Shown here: one piece after another, positions 40,068 to 47,839 of the stretch | How the letters are laid out: every line of letters begins with the position of its first letter | How positions within the stretch are numbered: the first letter of the stretch is position 1 | NCBI RefSeq assembly: GCF_008017805.1 | Contig: NZ_VRTT01000001.1 | Location: 1 to 64,000, forward strand | From: Paenibacillus sp. N3.4 | GTDB taxonomy: Bacteria > Bacillota > Bacilli > Paenibacillales > NBRC-103111 | DNA: 64,000 nt | Direction of reading: 5' to 3' | Translations under genes and position numbers: made by a program | The notes under the pieces: generated by a model | Databases searched by the model: none | Told to the model about the DNA's origin: nothing | The model's input: only the letters and a program-made list of their open reading frames with translations

Positions 40068-41348
40068 TCAATAAAGATTGATATCCTCCGGTCCCAAGCT
40101 TTCGATCTTTTGCTTCAGCCTTTGCATGAAACGGCCGCATACAAGACCATCTAACACCCGATGATCCAAGGAAAGACAAATATTCATCATATCTCGAATT
40201 GCAATCAAATGGCTATCGATCACAACAGGTTGTTTGACGATAGCTTCGACACTTAAAATAGCTGCTTGCGGCTGATTAATAATAGGAGCAGAGAGCACCG
40301 AACCAAAAGAACCGGTGTTCGTGATCGTAAATGTTCCGCCGGACATCTCTTCCATAGTAAGCTTGCCTTCCCTGCTCTTCTTGGCTAAGTCATCTATCGC
40401 TTTCGCCAGTCCCAGAATGCTTTTCTGGTCGGCATCTTTGATGACCGGAACGAAGAGCGAGTCCTCCGTTGCCACGGCAATCGAGATGTGAATCGCTTTT
40501 TTCACGATAATGCTGTCGCCTGCCCACTGTGAATTCAACAATGGAAATTCTTTGAGCACCTCTACGACAGCCTTGATAAAGAATGGCATATAGGTAAGCG
40601 CTATTCCTTCTTTTTTCTTAAAATCATCTTTGGCCCTGTTGCGGTAACGCACCAGATGGGTGACATCGCAGGAAACCGAGATCCAAGCGTGAGGTGCGTC
40701 ATGCTTGCTTTGCACCATCCGATTCGCGATGGTTCTGCGGACAGCGGTCACGGGAATAACCCGATCCTCTTGACTGACCGAAATATCAACAACAGTGGAG
40801 ACACTTCTCGGTGCAGAGGGTTTCGCAGCTTCCGAGACGATTTCTTTCGGAGCGGCTGCCGTAAGAACAGCAACTTCCGGCTCTTGAACCGCCGTTGCCA
40901 CTACCTGCCTCTTTCCTTCCACGAGCTCCAAAATGTCGATGCGGGTAATCCGACCACCAGCTCCCGTTCCTTGGAGCATAGACAAATCCACATTGTGCTC
41001 TTGCGCCAACTTTAACACGGCAGGCGACAACCGCTGTTTGGCTCCTTCCGGGATCGAACCGGCGTTGGCCGCAGCCGGCGCATGGTGAACCGGTGTTGAA
41101 GCTGCCGCGCCTTCTGAGACAATGTAGCAAATCAAAGCTCCAACGGGAACGGTTTCACCTTCTTGGACCACAATCTCCGAAATCGTACCCGCGAACGTAG
41201 ACGGTACCTCGGCTACGACTTTATCTGTTGTTACCTCGCAGATAGGGTCATACTTCTTTACTTGATTCCCTGTCTTTACCAGCCACTTGGAAACAGTACC
41301 TTCTGTGACGCTTTCTCCAAGCTGGGGCATGATCACTTTTTCAGCCAT
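40068..41348 (-). CDS. bkdB: branched-chain 2-oxo acid dehydrogenase E2 (dihydrolipoyl acyltransferase)
   Basis: Core subunit of the BCKDH complex, 426 aa, transfers branched acyl groups from lipoyl to CoA. Order: lipoyl domain with Lys43 in TTDKVVAEVPS, Ala/Pro linker, peripheral subunit-binding domain (LSPAVLKLAQEHNVDLSML then GTGAGGRITRIDILE, about 108-142), second linker, and the catalytic domain ending in SLDHRVLDGLVCGRF with the active-site His and Asp. Follows the E1 genes. Confidence 0.93.
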   Translation of the reverse strand: MAEKVIMPQLGESVTEGTVSKWLVKTGNQVKKYDPICEVTTDKVVAEVPSTFAGTISEIVVQEGETVPVGALICYIVSEGAAASTPVHHAPAAANAGSIPEGAKQRLSPAVLKLAQEHNVDLSMLQGTGAGGRITRIDILELVEGKRQVVATAVQEPEVAVLTAAAPKEIVSEAAKPSAPRSVSTVVDISVSQEDRVIPVTAVRRTIANRMVQSKHDAPHAWISVSCDVTHLVRYRNRAKDDFKKKEGIALTYMPFFIKAVVEVLKEFPLLNSQWAGDSIIVKKAIHISIAVATEDSLFVPVIKDADQKSILGLAKAIDDLAKKSREGKLTMEEMSGGTFTITNTGSFGSVLSAPIINQPQAAILSVEAIVKQPVVIDSHLIAIRDMMNICLSLDHRVLDGLVCGRFMQRLKQKIESLGPEDINLY

Positions 41349-41369
41349 GGTTATCTCCTCGTTCTATGA

Positions 41370-42356
41370 TTAACTTTGGGCTAATTCCTTCATCGCATCG
41401 TATACTTTGTCTTGATTTAGCATAAAGAACTTTTCCATGACGCCATTATAGGGCGTAGCAGGGACATCGGGTCCGCAAAGGCGTTTGATTGGCGCATCAA
41501 GCTCAAACAAGATTTCCTCTGCGATTACGGCGGAAATTTCGCCCCCAAGACCTCCCTCTTTATTGTCCTCATGAACAATGAGCACTTTCCCTGTCTTACG
41601 GGCGGCCTCGACAATCGATTCCTTATCCATCGGATACAGCGTGCGCAAATCCAAAATATGGGCGCTGTACCCGTCTTCTTTCGCTAACTTTTCTGCAGCT
41701 TGTAGAGCGAAATGCAAGGTTAGTCCATACGTGATCACCGTAATATGTTTTCCTTCGCGCTTGACATCCGCCTTACCGATCGGGACGACATAATCTGTGT
41801 TCGGCACTTCTCCTTTAATCAAACGATAGCAGCGCTTGTGTTCGAAAAACAAAACCGGATCTTCATCGCGGATCGCTGATTTTAGCAATCCTTTAACGTC
41901 GTAAGGAGTCGATGGGGCAACGACCTTTAAGCCCGGAATATTGCAAAACATGGCTTCCACGCATTGCGAATGATAAGGTCCACCGTGAATGCCGCCCCCA
42001 TAAGGAGCCCGGATTACCAAGGGGCAGTTCCAATCCCCATTCGAACGATACCTCATCTTTGCTGCTTCACTTACAATTTGGTTGACAGCGGGCATTATAA
42101 AATCGGCAAATTGTATCTCAGCCACAGGCCTAAACCCATATGCCGAAGCTCCGACAGCAACCCCCACAATCGCCGATTCAGCAAGGGGAGTATCCAGCAC
42201 GCGCTCTTCCCCAAACTGTTCATAAAGTCCTTGCGTAGCTTTAAATACGCCTCCCTTTAAGCCTACATCTTCTCCTAACACGAACACTTTAGGATCGCGA
42301 GCCATCTCCTCACGAAGTGCCAAATTAACCGCCTCAATATACGAAATGACTGTCAT
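41370..42356 (-). CDS. bkdAB: branched-chain 2-oxo acid dehydrogenase E1 beta subunit
   Basis: 328 aa transketolase-like subunit forming the E1 heterotetramer with BkdAA. VLGEDVGLKGGVFKAT near 26, DTPLAESAIVGVAVGASAYG near 55-74 and the KVVAPSTPYDVKGLLKSAI segment near 134 are typical. The C-terminal swivelling domain includes VLIVHEDNKEGGLG. Fourteen bases after bkdAA. Confidence 0.94.
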   Translation of the reverse strand: MTVISYIEAVNLALREEMARDPKVFVLGEDVGLKGGVFKATQGLYEQFGEERVLDTPLAESAIVGVAVGASAYGFRPVAEIQFADFIMPAVNQIVSEAAKMRYRSNGDWNCPLVIRAPYGGGIHGGPYHSQCVEAMFCNIPGLKVVAPSTPYDVKGLLKSAIRDEDPVLFFEHKRCYRLIKGEVPNTDYVVPIGKADVKREGKHITVITYGLTLHFALQAAEKLAKEDGYSAHILDLRTLYPMDKESIVEAARKTGKVLIVHEDNKEGGLGGEISAVIAEEILFELDAPIKRLCGPDVPATPYNGVMEKFFMLNQDKVYDAMKELAQS

Positions 42357-42370
42357 TGTTTATTCCCCCC

Positions 42371-43384
42371 TTATTCCGCGTATACATGCTTCAGTGTATC
42401 TTCCGGTGCTGGAGCCGGTGCGGACTCGGCATATTCCGTTGCCTCATCCACTTCCCTTGCAACCCAGTCTTGAATCTCTTTCTCTATCTCATCCGTCAGG
42501 ACGCCTGTTGTTCTAAGGTAACGGTAAAAAAGCGGAAGGGGATCTTGCTTCTTCTCTTCCTCCACCTCTCCCTTCGGACGATAGTGACGGTCATCATCAT
42601 CGGAGGAATGAGAGGTGAAACGGAAGCAACGGGCTTCGATTAAAGTTGGCCCTTCTCCTCTTCTTGCGCGATCTACAGCCTCCTTCATGACCCTATATAC
42701 CTCCAGCGGATCGCTGCCGTCGACACTGAAACCTGGAAACCCATATCCGGCAGCCCGTTCAGCAATGCTATGGCAAGCTACTTGCTTTGAAAACGGAACC
42801 GAAATGGCGTATTTATTATTCTCGCAGAAGAAGATGACGGGCAATTTGAAAACACCGGCAAAATTAGCTCCTTCATGAAAATCGCCCTGATTACTGGATC
42901 CTTCGCCAAAAGAGGCAAACACGACCTGCTCCTTGCCTTCCATCCTTCCTGCCAAAGCCAAACCCACGGCATGGGGAACTTGGGTGGTTACCGGACTGGA
43001 ACCGGATAAAATCCGATATTTTTTGCCTCCAAAATGCCCTGGCATCTGTCGTCCTCCACTATTCGGATCCTCAGCCTTAGCGAACGAATTGAGCATCAAA
43101 TCCCTTGCCGTCATGCCAAAGGAGATAACCAGCCCGATATCCCGGTAATACGGACAAAGAAAATCTTTGCTTTTATCCAGCGCATAGGCAGCTCCGACTT
43201 GAGCAGCTTCCTGTCCTTGACAAGAGAGTACAAACGGGATTTTGCCTGCACGGTTAAGGAGCCACGTCCGCTCGTCTACCTTACGGGCTAACAGCATATC
43301 CCGATACATGCCGAGAACTTGTTCAGCGGATAAACCTAAAGCTTGGTGCCTGTTTTCTACATTGCTGATTCCTGATTTAACCAT
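42371..43384 (-). CDS. bkdAA: branched-chain 2-oxo acid dehydrogenase E1 alpha subunit
   Basis: 337 aa ThDP-dependent decarboxylase of 2-oxoisovalerate, 2-oxo-3-methylvalerate and 2-oxoisocaproate. The ThDP motif runs from FGEGSSNQGDFHEGANFAG near 157 to ENNKYAISVP near 186; the phosphorylation-loop region RFTSHSSDDDD near 263 is present. RBS AGGAGGG 7 bases before the ATG. Likely also handles 2-oxobutanoate made by the operon at 45052-49018. Confidence 0.94.
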   Translation of the reverse strand: MVKSGISNVENRHQALGLSAEQVLGMYRDMLLARKVDERTWLLNRAGKIPFVLSCQGQEAAQVGAAYALDKSKDFLCPYYRDIGLVISFGMTARDLMLNSFAKAEDPNSGGRQMPGHFGGKKYRILSGSSPVTTQVPHAVGLALAGRMEGKEQVVFASFGEGSSNQGDFHEGANFAGVFKLPVIFFCENNKYAISVPFSKQVACHSIAERAAGYGFPGFSVDGSDPLEVYRVMKEAVDRARRGEGPTLIEARCFRFTSHSSDDDDRHYRPKGEVEEEKKQDPLPLFYRYLRTTGVLTDEIEKEIQDWVAREVDEATEYAESAPAPAPEDTLKHVYAE

Positions 43385-43423
43385 CGCATGACCCTCCTAG
43401 ACATTTCTTATAACCGATGAAAT

Positions 43424-44848
43424 TCATGAATGAATAGCCCTTCGGTCTACAGCCAGTGCAGCTTCTCCCAGTATCTCTGCCAAGGAAGGATGAGGATGAA
43501 TCGTTTGGGCAATTTCCCAAGGAGTAGCATCCAAAGATTTGGCTAATGCCCCTTCTGCGATCAAATCCGAAACATGAGGACCAATCATATGAATGCCTAA
43601 TATATCCTCTGATTTGGTGTCCGTGATTATTTTGACAAAACCATCGTGTTCACCATAAATCAGAGCTTTTCCAACTGCTTTGAACGGGAATGTGCCTGTT
43701 GCAATCGAATAGCCTTTATTCTTCGATTCTTCTTCCGTCCATCCGATACTGGCGATCTCAGGGCGGCTATAGGTCACCTTAGGCACCTTGGTGTAATCCA
43801 GAGGATGGGGGTTTAGACCTGCTATATGCTCTACAGCAATAACCCCCTCATGAGCAGCAACGTGAGCCAATTGCAAACCTCCAATGACATCCCCAATGGC
43901 ATAAATATGGTTTTCAGCCGTTTGAAAATATTCGTTTACCTGAATGACGCCATGCGCCACTTTCACTTCGGTGTTTTCGATGCCAATATGATCGACATTC
44001 GCCGTACGCCCCACGGAAACCAAAATCTTCTCAGCTTGCAAGGCAAGAAGCTCTCCGCCTTGATCGGCTTGAATCGTAACCGTTTTCCCTTCCTTCAAAA
44101 GCGTACCAGGCAACACCTTCGCACCTGTATGAATTTGGATGTTGCGGCTTTTCAATAATCGAGTCATTTCCTTGCTAATCTGGGCGTCTTCCAAGGGGAG
44201 AATACGTTCTGCAAACTCTACGATTTGCACCTCTACCCCCAAATCATTCAGTAAGGAAGCCCATTCAATGCCTATCACCCCACCGCCAATGACGAGCATG
44301 GATGTTGGCAAGGCGTCCAATTGGAGCGCTTCGTTGCTTGTTAACACATACTGTCCATCCGCTTCCAGTCCGGGGAGCACGCGCGGTCTGGATCCCGTGG
44401 CAATAAGCAAGAACTTAGGAACTAAAATCTCCGATTGCCCATCCGCACGAGTGACGGCCACCGCTCCGGCTTGCGGTGAAAAAATGGAAGGTCCCATGGC
44501 TCGACCTTCTCCTTCAAATACGGAGATATTCCCTTTTTTCATTAAATATTGAACACCTTTATGCAGTTGATCGACGATGTTTTGTTTCCTCTCTTGCATT
44601 TTCAAAAAATGAATCGATATATCACGAACCTCTATTCCGAATTCAGCGCATTGAGTAACGGTGTGATACACCTCAGCTGAACGAAGAAGCGCTTTACTCG
44701 GAATGCATCCCCGATGAAGGCAAGTTCCGCCAAGTTTATCCTTTTCGACAACCGCTACCTTCATGCCTAATTGGCTGGCGCGAATTGCGGCCACATAACC
44801 TCCGGTCCCAGCTCCTAAGACGACTAGATCAAATTCGTTTGATGACAT
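43424..44848 (-). CDS. lpdV: dihydrolipoamide dehydrogenase (E3 of BCKDH)
   Basis: FAD/NAD disulfide oxidoreductase, 474 aa, reoxidises lipoyl groups of BkdB. FAD motif VLGAGTGGYVAA near 10-21, redox pair in GGTCLHRGCIPSKALL near 40, NAD motif IGGGVIGIEWASLLNDLG near 180 and the C-terminal HPHPSLAEILGEAA base. The start is the ATG 8 bases after AGAGGAG. First gene of the 24-kb run, immediately after a cre box. Confidence 0.95.
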   Translation of the reverse strand: MSSNEFDLVVLGAGTGGYVAAIRASQLGMKVAVVEKDKLGGTCLHRGCIPSKALLRSAEVYHTVTQCAEFGIEVRDISIHFLKMQERKQNIVDQLHKGVQYLMKKGNISVFEGEGRAMGPSIFSPQAGAVAVTRADGQSEILVPKFLLIATGSRPRVLPGLEADGQYVLTSNEALQLDALPTSMLVIGGGVIGIEWASLLNDLGVEVQIVEFAERILPLEDAQISKEMTRLLKSRNIQIHTGAKVLPGTLLKEGKTVTIQADQGGELLALQAEKILVSVGRTANVDHIGIENTEVKVAHGVIQVNEYFQTAENHIYAIGDVIGGLQLAHVAAHEGVIAVEHIAGLNPHPLDYTKVPKVTYSRPEIASIGWTEEESKNKGYSIATGTFPFKAVGKALIYGEHDGFVKIITDTKSEDILGIHMIGPHVSDLIAEGALAKSLDATPWEIAQTIHPHPSLAEILGEAALAVDRRAIHS

Positions 44849-44874
44849 GGCTGAAACTCCTCTCGCCATAAAAT

Positions 44875-44888
44875 TGAAATCGCTTTCA
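44875..44888 (-). promoter_or_regulatory. CcpA cre box upstream of lpdV
   Basis: TGAAATCGCTTTCA (plus strand) fits the B. subtilis cre consensus TGWAANCGNTNWCA at every position. It ends 27 bases before the lpdV start, so CcpA bound here would block initiation or early elongation of the whole keto acid, beta-oxidation and methylcitrate run when preferred sugars are present. A promoter further upstream in the AT-rich stretch 44930-44990 is likely but no firm -35/-10 was identified. Confidence 0.75.
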
Positions 44889-45035
44889 TTTCGTCGCCTA
44901 TATGTGACCCCAAACCTGATCTATCCTCCATGTAAGCTATATTTTTATGATATCATTCAAAAAAACAGATAGAAAATACCGGTTTTGTTGGATGATCATA
45001 CCTTTTGGGAATACTTTTTCACGGAAAACAAAAAG

Positions 45036-45052
45036 AAAGCGCATGTCGCTTT
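45036..45052 (-). terminator. rho-independent terminator at the end of the dioxygenase operon
   Basis: 6-bp stem AAAGCG / CGCTTT with a 5-base loop, followed on the minus strand by CTTTTTGTTTTCC. It overlaps the aldolase stop codon by one base. It resembles in surrounding sequence the terminator at 50085-50127. Confidence 0.75.
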
Positions 45053-46113
45053 TAGTGAAAAGGAGTACCGCTCGCTTGCTGCGGAGAGGAAGGCGACGGA
45101 TTCATGTTTTTCGTTCGTTCCTCGACGGCTCCATCGGCTAATCTTTCGATATCTGAAGCGCTCATGCCTCGGATCACCAAGCTGCTAAACAGGTCACGTA
45201 CATCTGCGCCATATTTGCCGAGCAAGGGGAGGGTAGTGAACAAAGAATTGCCTCGAATGCCCGCAATACCCAAAGATAGCGCGCCTTTTTCAATATATTG
45301 CGGTCTGGGCATCACCTTCAGCAGCATTTCATCGGCAGCTTGCAGAAGAATGCTTGCATCTATGCCTGTTTCATAGCCCATTTTGTGAAGAGCGGCTACA
45401 AGCACTTCCGTAGGGGCGTTGCCGGCACCGGCGCCAAAACCTGCAAGGCAGCCGTCAACCAAGTCTGCCCCCTCCTCCACAGCGATAAGCGTGTTGCCGA
45501 CGGCGAGTCCCAAGTTGTTATGGCCGTGAAATCCGATGCGAATGGATAGATGCTGCCGCAATAGGCTCACTTTGGCGCGAACCTCATCTATCGTCATCGC
45601 CCCTGCAGAATCCACGATATACACGGCACTCGCACCGTAAGACTCCATTTTCTTCCCCTGCTCTAAAAGCTGTTCCGGTGAGGCCGTAGAACTCAGCATG
45701 AGGAAGCCGAACGCTTCGAGCTCCAGCGCATCGGCTGCTTTCATATATCTTTGCGCAAGATCAGCTTCCGTAGCTAGCGTAGCCAAGCGCACGGTTTGTG
45801 CTCCGGCTAGCTTGGCCGTTTCCAGATCGGTCAACCTGCCGACGCCGGGCAGCAGCAAGGCGGTAATACGCGCTTTGCGAGCTGACGCCCTCGCAGTACC
45901 AATGGCTTCCGCATCCAATAGAAGACTTTTGCCAAAATGGAGGCTAGACCCGCCCACTCCATCTCCATGGGAAACCTCAAGGTAAGGAGTACCGGCTTGA
46001 TCTAAACTGGAAGCTAGGTAAGATAATGTCTCCGCCGTGTATTGGTGTAAAAGCGGATGACACCCGTCTCTCATCGTGGCATCTAACACTTGCACAAATC
46101 GCTTAGTCCCCAT
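45052..46113 (-). CDS. 4-hydroxy-2-oxoacid aldolase (DmpG/MhpE-like)
   Basis: DRE-TIM pyruvate-type aldolase, 353 aa, that splits 4-hydroxy-2-oxo acids. LDATMRDGCHPLLHQYT near 10-26 gives the catalytic Arg-Asp and His, EVSHGDGVGGSS near 47 the substrate loop, GFHGHNNLG near 199 the two metal His, and CLAGFGAGAGNAPTEVLVAALHKMGYETG near 228; the C-terminal domain that contacts the dehydrogenase partner is present. It overlaps the dehydrogenase-like gene by 11 bases. In this operon the substrate is probably a hydroxylated branched keto acid rather than 4-hydroxy-2-oxovalerate. The C-terminal tail is Ser/Pro-rich and poorly conserved. Confidence 0.85.
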   Translation of the reverse strand: MGTKRFVQVLDATMRDGCHPLLHQYTAETLSYLASSLDQAGTPYLEVSHGDGVGGSSLHFGKSLLLDAEAIGTARASARKARITALLLPGVGRLTDLETAKLAGAQTVRLATLATEADLAQRYMKAADALELEAFGFLMLSSTASPEQLLEQGKKMESYGASAVYIVDSAGAMTIDEVRAKVSLLRQHLSIRIGFHGHNNLGLAVGNTLIAVEEGADLVDGCLAGFGAGAGNAPTEVLVAALHKMGYETGIDASILLQAADEMLLKVMPRPQYIEKGALSLGIAGIRGNSLFTTLPLLGKYGADVRDLFSSLVIRGMSASDIERLADGAVEERTKNMNPSPSSPQQASGTPFH

Positions 46114-46984
46114 GTTTGAGCCCCCTTTCTTGTTGCTGCTTGACCCATTGCTCGCCCGCCCGAAATGCGGATGAAGTCAACAGATCAATGTGGCCGTAGC
46201 CTTGAGACAACGTCTTGCTCCATGACCGCACCTCAATCACGAATGTGAGGATCGAACCGGAATAGGAAGGCGTATACTTCAAACGATACCCCGGAAAATC
46301 GTTGGAAATCTCAGCAGCAGCTTGTGATAATAACAAGGTAACCGCAGATGGATCGACCCCTTCCTCCAGTTTAAGGTGCACGATATATCGATTCACGGCG
46401 GATTCCTCATCCGGATTGAGGAAAATCATCGACTTCGCCTGCAAAGCTCCTCCTATTCCTGTCAGTGCGAGCTCTGTGGCTGACATATTTTCGTCCAAAT
46501 GAGCTCTGAATTCGCTATCAGCGGCTTTACTCGGAATATCACTGATCACCTCCGCTTCTTGAATCAAGCAAATCTGCGATAACGCAGCAACCAGCGGCAC
46601 AATAGCTTGTGCCGCTGAGGATACAAGCTGGATGTGGGCACACTCCTGCGGAAGCTCGGGAAGAAGCCCATAAAAGTCTCCTCTCCCTTGCAATTCCGGC
46701 ACCAAATGAATATATCGTCTAGCGGATCGATGATCAGCATTGTTTGCAAATTCACCTAATGCCGTGTAGCTCGTATTGAACACAAGTTGAATCTGTTCAT
46801 TATTCAACACCTCTTCGATGCTTTGCACACATGAAATATTGTGTTTGCCCAGGCCCCCTATTCCGGAATCCCCGACGGGCGTCCATACGCATTCCAGAAT
46901 AAACCTATGGTTATGATTGATTAGTTTCATCAGAAGCTCTTGTCCCAACTGCCCTTGCCCGATCAACGCCGCTTTCATTAGCAT
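46103..46984 (-). CDS. acylating acetaldehyde dehydrogenase homologue lacking the catalytic Cys
   Basis: About 293 aa, aligns along its length with MhpF/DmpF: N-terminal LIGQGQLGQELL in place of GSGNIGTDL, QLVSSAAQAIVPLVAALS where the family has the nucleophile in VTCGGQATIPMVAAVS, then SKAADSEFRAHLDENM, GGALQAKSMIFLNPDE and PGYRLKY. Cys is replaced by Ser, so aldehyde oxidation to acyl-CoA by the known mechanism is unlikely. In classical systems this subunit binds and stabilises the aldolase; that may be its remaining job. Start chosen at an ATG 10 bases after AAGGA; an ATG two codons later is possible. Confidence 0.8.
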   Translation of the reverse strand: MLMKAALIGQGQLGQELLMKLINHNHRFILECVWTPVGDSGIGGLGKHNISCVQSIEEVLNNEQIQLVFNTSYTALGEFANNADHRSARRYIHLVPELQGRGDFYGLLPELPQECAHIQLVSSAAQAIVPLVAALSQICLIQEAEVISDIPSKAADSEFRAHLDENMSATELALTGIGGALQAKSMIFLNPDEESAVNRYIVHLKLEEGVDPSAVTLLLSQAAAEISNDFPGYRLKYTPSYSGSILTFVIEVRSWSKTLSQGYGHIDLLTSSAFRAGEQWVKQQQERGLKHGD

Positions 46985-47072
46985 GGGGTGTCCATCCTTT
47001 CTCGTAAAAAGCCTATAAACAGCAAGATAAGTCAAGCCGTTTCTGCTCAACTTATCTCTCTCATCGACCAAG

Positions 47073-47807
47073 CTATGCTTTTTTCGTAAACGCAGCTACA
47101 AATACATCACGGTAACCATCGACTCCATCCGGCAAAATCGCGCTAACCCCATGCATCACTTTATTGTCATCGGCAAAAATCAGATCAAGCGGCTGCAGCG
47201 TGACGCTTTTCAACGGATTTCGTTCATTATCATAAATCGTGCTTTCTCCGCCAATAACGTTCTCTCGCGCCACGACCATCATAAAGATGTACGTGACTCC
47301 GTCCCGGTGGACTCCCTCTGGAGCCGGTTCTCCCTGCTCATTGGTTCTGGCCAAGATGCGGATGGGGTGAAGCGATACTTCCCAATTGCTTGCCCCCTCC
47401 AATTGCTCCACCACATTGAATGCCCATTGGAGCAATCCCCTCAGAAATCGGTTGTCGGTAGTCTCCGCTTCCATAGGATCAAAGTGCCTCACCACGCCGC
47501 CGTTTAAGTAATTGATATCCGTAGGCTGGTAGTAAGGGCGATCGAGGAAGAAGTTCATGGAGCGATCCGTGGTGGAATATTCGATCGTCGCAAATCGGCG
47601 GAGCCGGTAGGTCCCATTATCCTTCATATATTTATCCACCGGCTGATTATTGAAGCTTTGGGCAAATTCCTTCCAATCGTCCTCACGGAAAAAATCAGCT
47701 TGCTTAAAGAAACCGCTTCCAATCGGACAAAAGCCTTTAGCTTTCAGTTCAGCGGAAACATGGCTTACATCCAGCGTTGTTTGTAATCCTTTTTTCACTT
47801 GTTCCAT
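47073..47807 (-). CDS. 2-oxoglutarate/Fe(II) dioxygenase, PF10014 family (free amino acid hydroxylase type)
   Basis: 244 aa from the ATG 11 bases after AAGGAG (a GTG four codons earlier overlaps the site). Iron ligands are seen as His167-x-Asp169 in GVHRDGV and distal His219 in KVMHGVS; Arg233 in YRDVFVAAF would bind 2-oxoglutarate. The MMVVARENVIGGESTIYD strand is typical of this family, which includes the isoleucine 4-hydroxylase (IDO) of Bacillus thuringiensis and related Leu/Met/Ile hydroxylases. Genes for an aminotransferase, aldolase and dehydrogenase-like protein flank it, so its hydroxylated product is probably degraded, not stored. The exact amino acid substrate is inferred. Confidence 0.85.
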   Translation of the reverse strand: MEQVKKGLQTTLDVSHVSAELKAKGFCPIGSGFFKQADFFREDDWKEFAQSFNNQPVDKYMKDNGTYRLRRFATIEYSTTDRSMNFFLDRPYYQPTDINYLNGGVVRHFDPMEAETTDNRFLRGLLQWAFNVVEQLEGASNWEVSLHPIRILARTNEQGEPAPEGVHRDGVTYIFMMVVARENVIGGESTIYDNERNPLKSVTLQPLDLIFADDNKVMHGVSAILPDGVDGYRDVFVAAFTKKA

Positions 47808-47839
47808 CTCTGATTTCACTCCTTGTATAGTAAATGTCG

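Noticed and set aside
44946..44955. ATGATATCAT palindrome upstream of lpdV as a FadR-type operator
   Set aside because: The spacing does not fit the B. subtilis FadR consensus (TGAATGAMTANTCATTCA) and a single short palindrome in AT-rich DNA is weak evidence.
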